Positions 44,397 through 52,055 of a DNA stretch of 64,000 nucleotides are shown here, piece after piece. Source of the DNA: Bacillus sp. FJAT-27264 (GTDB lineage Bacteria > Bacillota > Bacilli > Paenibacillales > Paenibacillaceae); NCBI RefSeq assembly GCF_001682855.1, contig NZ_MAQW01000001.1, forward strand, positions 204,442 through 268,441. Direction: 5' to 3'. Under the pieces are notes generated by a model. It had not been told where the DNA came from and did not search any database. It saw only the letters and a program-made list of their open reading frames with translations. Numbering within the stretch: position 1 is the stretch's first letter; the number at the start of each line of letters is the position of its first letter. The position numbers and the translations under genes are program-made.

Positions 44397-44690
44397 CCTC
44401 CACTGTGCCCGTCTTCTTAGCAGTGAAAATAGCTCTCTTTCCCCAACTGATACATTTTTACAACTTACATTTTTCGATTAAAGGTGTGCAAAGTAAATAA
44501 GTGCATTTCTGTACCTTAATTTTGCTAATTGAGGTGTTATAACGAGAATAAGTGCAATATTGTACCCTATTTTCAAAAAAATAAGCCAGAAGGCCTTTTA
44601 GCGAATATTTAGCATACAAAATTGCACTTAATTCCCAATATACCGTTATTCTCAACAATTTAAGGTACAAAAATGCCGTTAATTACACTT
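44397..44690. repeat. Dispersed intergenic repeat B, copy 1, with internal inverted repeat
   Basis: From 44397 the sequence resembles 63836-64000 (shared frame: GTCxTCTTA.-AGTGAAAA, CCCCAACT, GxCATTTxxGxACCTTA). 44493-44570 and 44607-44686 are imperfect inverted repeats of each other, with paired segments such as GTGCATTTCTGTACCTTAA and TTAAGGTACAAAAATGCC, around a small CCAGAAGG centre near 44589. There is no coding potential of note. Confidence 0.7.
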
Positions 44691-44719
44691 TAAAAATAAC
44701 TTCTACATAGATTGAACTT

Positions 44720-44985
44720 AGGATTCTTACACGGAGTTAGAGTTATTGCGGAAAACGTTTGGACTTTCGGTCGCTGTTGTCTCCAGATTTCTTTTGATTG
44801 TACCGCTATTCGCGGATAAAGTCCGGAGACAGCCTTTGCTTCCGATGCAAGCTTTTCTACGAAAAACTTTTAGGTGGTCGCTTCCGCTCCTTCAGTTCCA
44901 AACTTTCCCTCCATCTGTTCCCCTTAGTTTAAATTCTTCAGTTCAATCTATATAGCTTTGTTTGTTATTTTATTGCGTTCTATAT
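44720..44985. repeat. Possible third intergenic element, repeat-like
   Basis: The stretch contains GCGGAAAACGTTTGGACTTTCGGTC-type sequence (with TCCGGAGACAGCC and GCTTTTCTACGAAAAAC) that looks like a degenerate dispersed element rather than a gene. The 69-codon frame over it lacks a ribosome site and a plausible protein composition. No second copy is in this window, so repeat status rests on impression. With copy B it fills the 865-base gap 44168-45032. Confidence 0.4.
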
Positions 44986-45032
44986 AGCCAATTATTTTAT
45001 TCTTCGAAATAGGCTAATAGGAGAGGTGTAAG

Positions 45033-45302
45033 TTGACTTTATTGTCAAAAAGAAACTTGAAATTGATGAGGTGCTTTTTTTCTTTGGGAGTAATCCTATT
45101 CGCCGTTTGTATTTTTATGAATCCATTTGAGAGGTATTTTCTAGGTTTAATGGTTTTAAACTTGAGTTTAGTTATGCTAATTCAGTCTATAGAGTTAAAA
45201 AAATATGAATCAAAGGCTCATAGAGACCTTCAATTCATATCTTGTATAATTGCTTGCATTTTGTGTTTAGCTGCTTCGTGTTATATTCTTATTCCAAACT
45301 AG
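45033..45302 (+). CDS. Small membrane protein, 89 residues
   Basis: A basic N-terminus is followed by two to three hydrophobic segments (about 13-30, 36-50, 66-86). The TTG start is preceded by AGGAGAGGTG at good spacing. Base composition is AT-rich compared with neighbours. No family recognised. It is convergent with the anti-sigma gene. Confidence 0.6.
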   Translation: MTLLSKRNLKLMRCFFSLGVILFAVCIFMNPFERYFLGLMVLNLSLVMLIQSIELKKYESKAHRDLQFISCIIACILCLAASCYILIPN

Positions 45303-45337
45303 TGAAATCATTCCCCAGAATAGCTGAACTCGTCGTG

Positions 45338-46276
45338 TTACTGATCAGCAGTAATCGATTGCGGAAGCTCAACTGCCATTCTTTTCTCCACAATCAGCGG
45401 TTCTGCATAGCCATGCTCTGTCTGAATCTGTTTCATCGCTTCATGCGCCGCTTCCTCCGTCGGATAGTACCCTGCTTCCACGAGGAATAACCCCTTCTGA
45501 TCCTTCAGCATGCGTAAACCCTCTACCCCGAACAGCATTTCTTCGGCAATCGCCAGGGTCTCCCCGGCCGGCTGGGAAGGGGTCCGCAGCGAATACACAG
45601 GTTGCTTCTGATCTCCTGCTCCCTTCTTCAATGTAATCACTACTTGCGCAGGATCTTTGTATTCTTTGACCTCATAGGCAACAGGCTCTTTGAAAGTTAC
45701 GCTAAACCGAATGGCAGAGTCATCGAGCGTGATGAGCGGATAGGCATCCTCTACAAAACGGCTCTCCTTCAGTGTCTCCAAATCTTTGGCCGCCGAGAAT
45801 TTTCGCACACCACTGACCGAAATGGTCATGGTGTAAGGATATTCTGTAAACTTTACGTTATACGAACTCGCCAGCGTCTGATCTTCATCAGGGTTAGCAA
45901 AATTCAAGATCAACTGATCGCGCTCACCCTGTTTCTTCAAGGCAATAAAGTCCACATCCACCCCGTCCTGAATCGTGCCGCCACCTGCGCTTCCGTGGGT
46001 AAACTGCAACACCTCCACCAGCTTGCCCAGCACAGGCACTTGCTCCAGACTTCCTGCGAAGGCAGGCATCGTATTCACACTTATAGTAAAAGAAATCAGC
46101 ACCGCCGCCGCTGCTGAGCCGCCCCATTTCAAACTTCGCCGAACCACGCTGTTTTTGCGCCGATACCGCTTGCCTCGTTCGATTCCCTTACGGGTAGCGG
46201 CCGACAGCTCTTGGGGAATCTCTATATCGTTATATGCCTGCTGCATCACTTCCAATGGCTTATCCAAGGTTCTCAC
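45338..46276 (-). CDS. Anti-sigma factor-like membrane protein (DUF4179-type)
   Basis: The 312-residue protein has a cytoplasmic N-terminus (about 1-48), one membrane segment (about 51-70) and a long extracytoplasmic domain. This layout and the overlap with the ECF sigma gene suggest it is the cognate anti-sigma factor. The extracytoplasmic start NTMPAFAGSLEQVPVLGKLVE resembles DUF4179 proteins. The GTG at 46276 overlaps the sigma gene by 17 bases. A TTG a few codons on is also possible. Confidence 0.78.
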   Translation of the reverse strand: MRTLDKPLEVMQQAYNDIEIPQELSAATRKGIERGKRYRRKNSVVRRSLKWGGSAAAAVLISFTISVNTMPAFAGSLEQVPVLGKLVEVLQFTHGSAGGGTIQDGVDVDFIALKKQGERDQLILNFANPDEDQTLASSYNVKFTEYPYTMTISVSGVRKFSAAKDLETLKESRFVEDAYPLITLDDSAIRFSVTFKEPVAYEVKEYKDPAQVVITLKKGAGDQKQPVYSLRTPSQPAGETLAIAEEMLFGVEGLRMLKDQKGLFLVEAGYYPTEEAAHEAMKQIQTEHGYAEPLIVEKRMAVELPQSITADQ

Positions 46277-46778
46277 TCTCCTCCAGGTTGATTTTCAACT
46301 TCTCTAGTCCTCTATAGAGGACCGATTTGACCGAGCTCAATGGCTGTTCCAGGATTTCGGCAATTTCTTTCAGCGGCAAGTCCTCTAAATACCTCATAAC
46401 AATCACCATTCGCGACTTTTCATCGAGCCCGTCCAGAGCTTCGTACAAGTCAATGATTTCTTCCTTCTGCCCCGGTACATAGCTTCTTTCGGGTTCTTTC
46501 TCCATGTAGATGATTTTCTGGGATTTGCGAATATGATCCAGCGCGCAATTGACGGCAATCCTGGTAAGCCAGGTCGCGAAATATTGCGGCTGCTGCAATT
46601 TATGAATGGAAATATAGGCTTTATAGACTGTCTCCTGGACAATCTCCAGCGCCTCATCCTTGTTCCTGACATAAGAAAATGCCATTCTGTAAATCCTCTC
46701 CTGCATGCCCTCGATCAGGGTGGTGAAGCTGTCTTCATCGCCGGCAATTGCCCGCTCAGCCAGTACTTCAACGTTCAT
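46260..46778 (-). CDS. ECF-type sigma factor
   Basis: A group IV sigma factor of about 172 residues. Region 2 is visible (YRMAFSYVRNKDEALEIVQETVYKAY), with the -10 recognition helix segment FATWLTRIAVN. Region 4 includes RMVIVMRYLEDLPLKEIAEIL followed by SSVKSVLYRGLEKL. The frame opens at GTG 46787, but the ATG at 46778 is better spaced from AAGGA and is used. The overlapping downstream gene is a membrane anti-sigma. The signal is probably an envelope stress, by analogy with SigV/SigW-type factors. Confidence 0.88.
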   Translation of the reverse strand: MNVEVLAERAIAGDEDSFTTLIEGMQERIYRMAFSYVRNKDEALEIVQETVYKAYISIHKLQQPQYFATWLTRIAVNCALDHIRKSQKIIYMEKEPERSYVPGQKEEIIDLYEALDGLDEKSRMVIVMRYLEDLPLKEIAEILEQPLSSVKSVLYRGLEKLKINLEESENLG

Positions 46779-46810
46779 GCTGCTCACTTCCTTTCTTAAC
46801 GTTTACACCA

Positions 46811-46841
46811 GTTAGACGTGCAGCCCTCCCAAAAAGACGCA
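46811..46841 (-). promoter_or_regulatory. Candidate ECF autoregulatory promoter
   Basis: On the minus strand TGCGTC (46841-46836), 17 bases, then CGTCTAAC (46818-46811). CGTC-type -10 elements are usual for ECF factors, though the -35 lacks the common AAC core. It lies 33 bases upstream of the sigma gene start. Confidence 0.4.
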
Positions 46842-46880
46842 AGGACTCAAAAAACTTTTTTGCTGATGTAATCTAGAAAA

Positions 46881-46914
46881 AGAAAAAAGCGGCGTCTCTC
46901 CCGAGATCACCGCT
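46881..46914 (-). terminator. Intrinsic terminator of the ABC exporter gene
   Basis: AGCGG..GATCTC / GAGA..CCGCT (46914-46888) followed by a T-run on the minus strand. Confidence 0.85.
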
Positions 46915-46956
46915 ACTCTCTTCTGTGCAATCCAACCAGTGGATAGGCTATCTAAA

Positions 46957-48705
46957 TTAAACGTCCAGTCGCTGTACGTTAAAGAGCCGGGCATAGCTTC
47001 CATCCAATGCCATCAGCTGTTCATGTGTGCCCCGTTCTGTGATCGATCCATTCTCCAGTACGACAATCTGATCAGCATGGGTAATCGTAGACAGCCGGTG
47101 AGCAACAATCAGGGTCGTCCGCTGCGAAGCCAGCGACTGAAGCGACTGCTGAATCAGATGCTCTGACTCGAGGTCCAGTGCTGAGGTGGCTTCATCCAGA
47201 ATGAGCACCTTAGGATTTTTAAGGAAAACACGGGCAATCGCAATCCGCTGCTTCTGTCCGCCGGACAGCTTCACGCCCCGCTCGCCCACTTCCGTGTCAT
47301 AGCCCTGCGGCAGCTGCATGATGAAATCATGGGCATTGGCTGCCTGCGCTGCCGCGATGATACTCTCCTCAGGTGCCTGCGGATTGCCAAACAGAATATT
47401 TTCGCGCACCGAACCACTGAACAGGAAGTTATCTTGAAGAACCATCCCGACAGCTCCGCGCAGACTCTCCTGCGTTAAGCTCCGAATATCTTGATCGTCC
47501 ACGGTCAGACTTCCCTCTGTGACATCATAGAAGCGCGGAATCAGGCTGATCAGCGATGATTTGCCCCCACCACTCATGCCGACAAAAGCCACCGTTTGTC
47601 CCGGCTGGATGGATAGATCAATATCTTTTAACACCCAATCGCCTTCCGGGCTGTACTTGAACCAGACATGACGGAAATCGATCGCGCCAGACCCCCCACT
47701 CAAATTTCTGGCTCCCGGCTCATCTACGATATCATAAGGCTCCTCAAGCAGCTCCAGCACCCGCTCTAATGAGGCCGAGGCCTGGGTCAGAACCGTGGAG
47801 GAATTAATCAGACGCCGAAGCGGCGCATACATCCGGTCCAAATAACCGAAGAAAGCAACAAAGGTCCCAAGGGTCAGATTCCCCTGAATAACCTGATAAC
47901 CTCCGTACCCAATCACAAGCAGCGGGGCGATATCCGTTAAGGTATTGATGATGGCAAAAGTGAATGCATTCCAGCGCGTCTGGGCCATTGCTTTGTTCAG
48001 AAAATTAGCATTGATGCCTTCGAATTTCTTCTGGTCCACCCGCTCCATCGTAAAGCTGCGAATCACAGAGATCCCTTGAATGCGCTCGTGCAAATAGCCC
48101 TGAATACCGGCCAGCGCCTGCGAGCGATCTTTGGTCAGGATCTTAAGCCGCTTATACAGCGTGTTCACTGCAATACCGTACAGAGGCAGTATCGCAATGG
48201 AGACCAGAGCCAGCACCGGATTCAGGTAGAACATGAACGCCAGCGCGAAGACCAGCGTGAACATATCCAGCCAGACATTCATCATGCCGACCTCCACCAG
48301 ATTCTTCGTCTGCTCCACATCATTGATAAATCTGGAAATGGCCTCGCCTACTTTGGTATTCTGATAGTAACGTAGTGATAAGCGCTGCAAATGAGCGTAT
48401 AGCTTGTTACGCATATCGAACAGCACTTTACTGGTAATGAGCTGGGCAAAATACTGTCGGTAATACTCCACCGGACCGCGGACGATAACAAACAACACAA
48501 AGGCACCGCCCAAGATCATCATTAATTGCGACACTCGCTCGTTAACGGTCATCAGCGGATTCATCAAAAGGTCGTCTACGACGTATTTTAGAATAATAGG
48601 AAGTGTCAGCGGAATGCTGAATTTGATCATCCCTATGATCAGTGTGATAATGATCCATTTCATATATGGACGTACAAAGGTATAATAAGATTTCCAGTAC
48701 TTCAC
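46957..48705 (-). CDS. ABC exporter, homodimeric type (YwjA-like)
   Basis: The 582-residue half-transporter has six membrane segments (about 1-310) and an NBD with Walker A GMSGGGKSS, signature KLSGGQKQR and Walker B VLILDEATSALD. The catalytic glutamate is present and no partner gene is adjacent, so it should work as a homodimer, like lipid A or multidrug exporters (MsbA/YwjA group). Start is GTG with AAAGGA upstream. It is divergent from the 172-residue hypothetical gene. Confidence 0.9.
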   Translation of the reverse strand: MKYWKSYYTFVRPYMKWIIITLIIGMIKFSIPLTLPIILKYVVDDLLMNPLMTVNERVSQLMMILGGAFVLFVIVRGPVEYYRQYFAQLITSKVLFDMRNKLYAHLQRLSLRYYQNTKVGEAISRFINDVEQTKNLVEVGMMNVWLDMFTLVFALAFMFYLNPVLALVSIAILPLYGIAVNTLYKRLKILTKDRSQALAGIQGYLHERIQGISVIRSFTMERVDQKKFEGINANFLNKAMAQTRWNAFTFAIINTLTDIAPLLVIGYGGYQVIQGNLTLGTFVAFFGYLDRMYAPLRRLINSSTVLTQASASLERVLELLEEPYDIVDEPGARNLSGGSGAIDFRHVWFKYSPEGDWVLKDIDLSIQPGQTVAFVGMSGGGKSSLISLIPRFYDVTEGSLTVDDQDIRSLTQESLRGAVGMVLQDNFLFSGSVRENILFGNPQAPEESIIAAAQAANAHDFIMQLPQGYDTEVGERGVKLSGGQKQRIAIARVFLKNPKVLILDEATSALDLESEHLIQQSLQSLASQRTTLIVAHRLSTITHADQIVVLENGSITERGTHEQLMALDGSYARLFNVQRLDV

Positions 48706-48832
48706 AGGTTAGGGTGTCCTTTCTTTCTAGCTGGTGTGTGCATGGTGATGTTGACTTTTGCTCTCCACAATGTTTTTATAAGGCTATGTCCATTAGTAGG
48801 ATAAGCAGCACCCGAAATTCAGGAGGATAATG

Positions 48833-49348
48833 ATGTCAAGACAATTTGTGACGGAAGCCGTCATGATGGCGATTTACGGTCAACTTCTAGTGCCGGGAAG
48901 CCCTGTGGAATACATAGTTCCCTACACCTCGGTGATGGAATTATATGAACTGCGGGACAGCGATGAGCCTCTGATGAACCGTGCGGATGACGATAAACAT
49001 GTCAAAAGCAAAATCGGCGAGCTGATCGCATATTTTGAAGAACCGCTTAATGCCAAGAAAATCAATCGTTGTCTCGCTGTGCCTTGGGCTAAAAGCTCCG
49101 GGATTCTTCTCGGCGGGCAATCGCAGATTACCATCATCAACAGTATGGATACCGCTCCATACGGTGAAATGTTTGACCCGATTGAGACTGAGCTGCTCCT
49201 CTCCTCCCAGCGGGAGAATGTGCCTATTCTCACTGACCAGTTCGAGCTGATCCAGCGCATTATCGAAGGCGGCGTCCCGGTTCAGGTGTTTGACATTGAC
49301 GATTTTGATTTTGCGATGGAGGAAGATTCCTTCCGCAGCTCCCATTGA
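48833..49348 (+). CDS. Conserved hypothetical protein, about 171 residues
   Basis: A soluble acidic protein starting MSRQFVTEAVMMAIYGQLL and ending in a cluster of acidic and aromatic residues (DIDDFDFAMEEDSF). AGGAGG lies six bases before the second of two consecutive ATG codons (48833), which is preferred. No catalytic motif recognised. A bidirectional terminator follows. Confidence 0.65.
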   Translation: MSRQFVTEAVMMAIYGQLLVPGSPVEYIVPYTSVMELYELRDSDEPLMNRADDDKHVKSKIGELIAYFEEPLNAKKINRCLAVPWAKSSGILLGGQSQITIINSMDTAPYGEMFDPIETELLLSSQRENVPILTDQFELIQRIIEGGVPVQVFDIDDFDFAMEEDSFRSSH

Positions 49349-49388
49349 TCCAGGGTAACTTCACGGACTGATCTCCATATTCCATATG

Positions 49389-49417
49389 AAAAGCCCCTGC
49401 CTCGGCAGGGGCTTTTT
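49389..49417. terminator. Bidirectional terminator
   Basis: AAAAGCCCCTGCC-TC-GGCAGGGGCTTTTT, a perfect stem between convergent genes. Confidence 0.92.
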
Positions 49418-49469
49418 GAAGATATAAGAATGTACATGTTCTACGCTATAAACATCCTTATATTTCTCG

Positions 49470-49787
49470 CTACTTCTGAAGATCAGTGGTTGCGGTCTTG
49501 GCTATATAATTGTATTCGATATCGTCTTCAGCCTCATAGTATTCAATGGCGAGGTCGTACCCCTCCATATACCACAAATCCTGCTCTTCCATAAAGAACA
49601 CAATACCCTCCTGCTCGATCCGGTCACCTAGCGTTACAGGGGCTTCGGTGGCCAGCCCCAGCGAGAATCCAGGGTGGAGTCCGCCGCCCGAGCTATACCG
49701 GGGAAATAAACGAATAGAGTCTCCGTTGTTAAGCGCCAGCTCTCGCTTGAACCAGGCTGCCGCTGCTTGGCTAATTGCCATACTCAT
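49470..49787 (-). CDS. HesB/IscA-fold protein without cysteines (YneR-like)
   Basis: The 105-residue protein resembles the HesB/YadR/YfhF group (AWFKRELALNNGDSIRLFPRYS, GFSLGL, WYMEGYDLAIEY). It contains no cysteine, so it cannot be an iron-sulfur scaffold of the IscA kind; the family's function is unknown. The frame opens at TTG 49796, but the ATG at 49787 lies nine bases after AAAGGAG and is used. Confidence 0.82.
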   Translation of the reverse strand: MSMAISQAAAAWFKRELALNNGDSIRLFPRYSSGGGLHPGFSLGLATEAPVTLGDRIEQEGIVFFMEEQDLWYMEGYDLAIEYYEAEDDIEYNYIAKTATTDLQK

Positions 49788-49876
49788 CTCTCTCAACTCC
49801 TTTGTGTAACTTTAATCATACTGAAAAAAATCAAAGATTCCAAACTGCTTTTGTAAAAAAAGCTAAAAAAATTTGT

Positions 49877-49906
49877 TTGACAACGCCTTGAACCGAATGA
49901 TAAACT
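49877..49906 (+). promoter_or_regulatory. Sigma-A promoter of the bmr leader
   Basis: TTGACA (49877-49882), an 18-base spacer and TAAACT (49901-49906). It lies upstream of the leader peptide, attenuator and bmrCD. Confidence 0.7.
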
Positions 49907-49965
49907 CTGAACATAACGAATAATCTTCAAGTTATTACCAAAAAATGAACGAAAGGGTGAGAGCG

Positions 49966-50058
49966 GTGTTTATCACAGTACAGGACCATTACTTTACAAT
50001 TGTCGGCAACCATACACAATCGAATACCGAAGCAGCCCAAATGGTGGAACTCTCCTGA
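49966..50058 (+). CDS. BmrB-like leader peptide, 30 residues
   Basis: The frame MFITVQDHYFTIVGNHTQSN ... MVELS starts at GTG 49966 with AAAGGGTGA five bases upstream. The same frame is open back to an ATG at 49945 without a ribosome site. It is followed by two hairpins, the second an intrinsic terminator, and then by bmrC. In B. subtilis bmrCD is preceded by the short bmrB gene, whose translation controls a transcription attenuator when ribosome-targeting antibiotics are present. The same arrangement here argues for the same control. Confidence 0.7.
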   Translation: MFITVQDHYFTIVGNHTQSNTEAAQMVELS

Positions 50059-50108
50059 AGCTTTGCGGATCATACGTGCCGCATGTCTTAAGCTAACGAA
50101 AATCTTTC

Positions 50109-50140
50109 CATGCCAGGTGCTGCTTTGCACCGTGCGCATG
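50109..50140 (+). promoter_or_regulatory. Hairpin in the bmr leader, candidate pause or anti-terminator element
   Basis: CATG...GGTGC-TGCTTT-GCACC...CATG forms an interrupted stem between the leader peptide stop and the terminator hairpin. Which alternative pairing forms when ribosomes stall cannot be settled by eye. Confidence 0.45.
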
Positions 50141-50158
50141 ATAGCCTCTAATTACACA

Positions 50159-50194
50159 GGTATATCGTCCGTTTTCGGATGATATGCCTTTTTT
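50159..50194 (+). terminator. Attenuator terminator upstream of bmrC
   Basis: GGTATATCGTCC pairs with GGATGATATGCC (50159-50170 with 50177-50188, G-U pairs included), loop GTTTTC, then TTTTTT. It lies between the leader promoter and the bmrC start, so it must be read through for bmrCD expression. Confidence 0.8.
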
Positions 50195-50266
50195 GTTGGA
50201 GATTTTCCACTATCCGCTGTATCTCAATTGCCGACTTTATTACAACCCGAAAGGAAGGGATTTACC

Positions 50267-52015
50267 TTGTTCTCTGTTCTTAAAAATCTCGGATGGTTCT
50301 TCCGCCGGGAAAAAAGGCGCTATTCGCTCGGCCTTTTCCTGCTTATCGCAGTAGGCGTGCTGGAATTGCTGCCCCCTCGTCTGCTCGGCAATGCCATTGA
50401 CGAAATCGTCCGCGGCTCCGTCACAGCTAGCTCCCTGATCAAGTACATTGGTCTGATAGTGGCTTTGCTGCTCGTTATCTATTGGATCACGTACATATGG
50501 ATGCACAAATTATTCGGCGGCTCCAACCTTGTAGAGCGTCTGCTGCGTTCCCGGTTCATGAATCACCTGATGACCATGACCCCTTCGTTCTTCGAACGCA
50601 ACCGCACCGGCGACCTTATGGCCCGGGCCACCAATGACATCCGGGCAGTCTCCGCCACTGTAGGATTCGGCATGCTGACCCTTGTAGATTCCACGGTATA
50701 TCTTACCGTTGTCCTGCTGGCGATGGGATTTCTCGTCAGTTGGAAGCTTACACTGGCTGCCGTACTGCCCCTGCCACTCATTGCAATAGCCATGGTCTTC
50801 TATGGTAAAGCCATTCATGACCGGTACAGTCTGGCCCAGGATGCTTTTGGTGATATGAATGACCAGGTTCTGGAATCCGTCTCCGGCGTGCGCGTAATTC
50901 GTGCTTATGTACAGGAACGCCTTGATGAGAAGCGCTTTGCTGACATCACTGAAGATGTATACCGCAAAAATATGGCTGTAGCCCGGGTCGATGCCTTCTT
51001 TGAGCCAACCATCCGTTTTTGCGTAGGCTTGAGTTATATTATTGGACTCACCTATGGAATTTACTTAGTCTTCCGCAACCAGATCACACTCGGCGATCTG
51101 ATCTCCTTCAATATGTATCTCGGGATGATTGTCTGGCCGATGTTCGCCATTGGCGAATTGATCAACATTATGCAACGCGGCGGTGCCTCTCTGGAACGTA
51201 TTGACGAAACCACGGGAACCCGGCCAGACGTGACCGATCTTCCGAACCCTGTAGATGTTGCAGGCGGTCCTAACGGCATTGAATTGAAAAATGTGACCTT
51301 CCGTTATCCTTCATCCACCATTGATAATCTGATCGGGATTAACCTGTCACTTGAACGCGGACAGACGCTAGGCGTTGTAGGGCGAACCGGTAGCGGTAAA
51401 TCCACACTGCTGAAGCAGCTTCTGCATGAATATCCAACCGGTAGCGGAGACATTCTGATCTCCGGTGTGCCGATCCAGAAGATCACCCTGGACCAGTTAC
51501 ACAGCTGGATGGGCTACGTTCCGCAGGAACAAATCCTGTTCTCCAAAAGTGTGCGGCAGAATATTCAGTTCGGACTGGAGAATGCCGGCGACGACAAGAT
51601 TATGGACGCCATTACTGCCGCTGCATTCCAGAATGACCTCGGCACCTTGTCTGACGGGCTGGATACGCTAGTCGGTGAACGCGGGGTCTCCCTCTCTGGG
51701 GGACAAAAGCAGCGTGTCTCGCTGTCCCGGGCATTTATCGCCAATCCGGAAATTCTAATCTTGGACGATGCTCTGTCCGCCGTAGATGCACGGACAGAAG
51801 CACAGATCATTGAGAACATCCGGCAAGAGCGTGCCGGCAAAACAACGCTGATCTCCACCCACCGTCTCTCCGCCGTCGAACACGCCGATCAGATTGTCGT
51901 GCTGGACAACGGACATATTACGGAGCGGGGAACACACGAAGAGCTGCTTGAATTAAACGGCTGGTACCGTGAACAATATGACAGGCAACAGATCGAGAAT
52001 AACCTGTCTAACTAA
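50267..52015 (+). CDS. bmrC: BmrC, degenerate-site subunit of heterodimeric multidrug ABC exporter
   Basis: The N-terminus FSVLKNLGWFFRREKRR, ESVSGVRVIRAYVQE and the C-terminus NGWYREQYDRQQ match YheI/BmrC of B. subtilis closely. Six membrane segments precede an NBD with Walker A GRTGSGKSTL, signature SLSGGQKQR and Walker B ILILDDALSAVD, where aspartate replaces the catalytic glutamate. The frame opens at TTG 50228, but the TTG at 50267 lies seven bases after GGAAGGG and gives the family N-terminus, so it is used (582 residues). bmrD follows after 40 bases. Confidence 0.93.
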   Translation: MFSVLKNLGWFFRREKRRYSLGLFLLIAVGVLELLPPRLLGNAIDEIVRGSVTASSLIKYIGLIVALLLVIYWITYIWMHKLFGGSNLVERLLRSRFMNHLMTMTPSFFERNRTGDLMARATNDIRAVSATVGFGMLTLVDSTVYLTVVLLAMGFLVSWKLTLAAVLPLPLIAIAMVFYGKAIHDRYSLAQDAFGDMNDQVLESVSGVRVIRAYVQERLDEKRFADITEDVYRKNMAVARVDAFFEPTIRFCVGLSYIIGLTYGIYLVFRNQITLGDLISFNMYLGMIVWPMFAIGELINIMQRGGASLERIDETTGTRPDVTDLPNPVDVAGGPNGIELKNVTFRYPSSTIDNLIGINLSLERGQTLGVVGRTGSGKSTLLKQLLHEYPTGSGDILISGVPIQKITLDQLHSWMGYVPQEQILFSKSVRQNIQFGLENAGDDKIMDAITAAAFQNDLGTLSDGLDTLVGERGVSLSGGQKQRVSLSRAFIANPEILILDDALSAVDARTEAQIIENIRQERAGKTTLISTHRLSAVEHADQIVVLDNGHITERGTHEELLELNGWYREQYDRQQIENNLSN

Positions 52016-52055
52016 TCAGTCTTAGCTTCAGACCAACTAACAGGAGGTGTCACCG

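Noticed and set aside
44746..44955. 69-codon plus-strand frame in the repeat-rich gap
   Set aside because: Leucine, serine and phenylalanine-rich low-quality product without a ribosome site, inside apparent repeat sequence.
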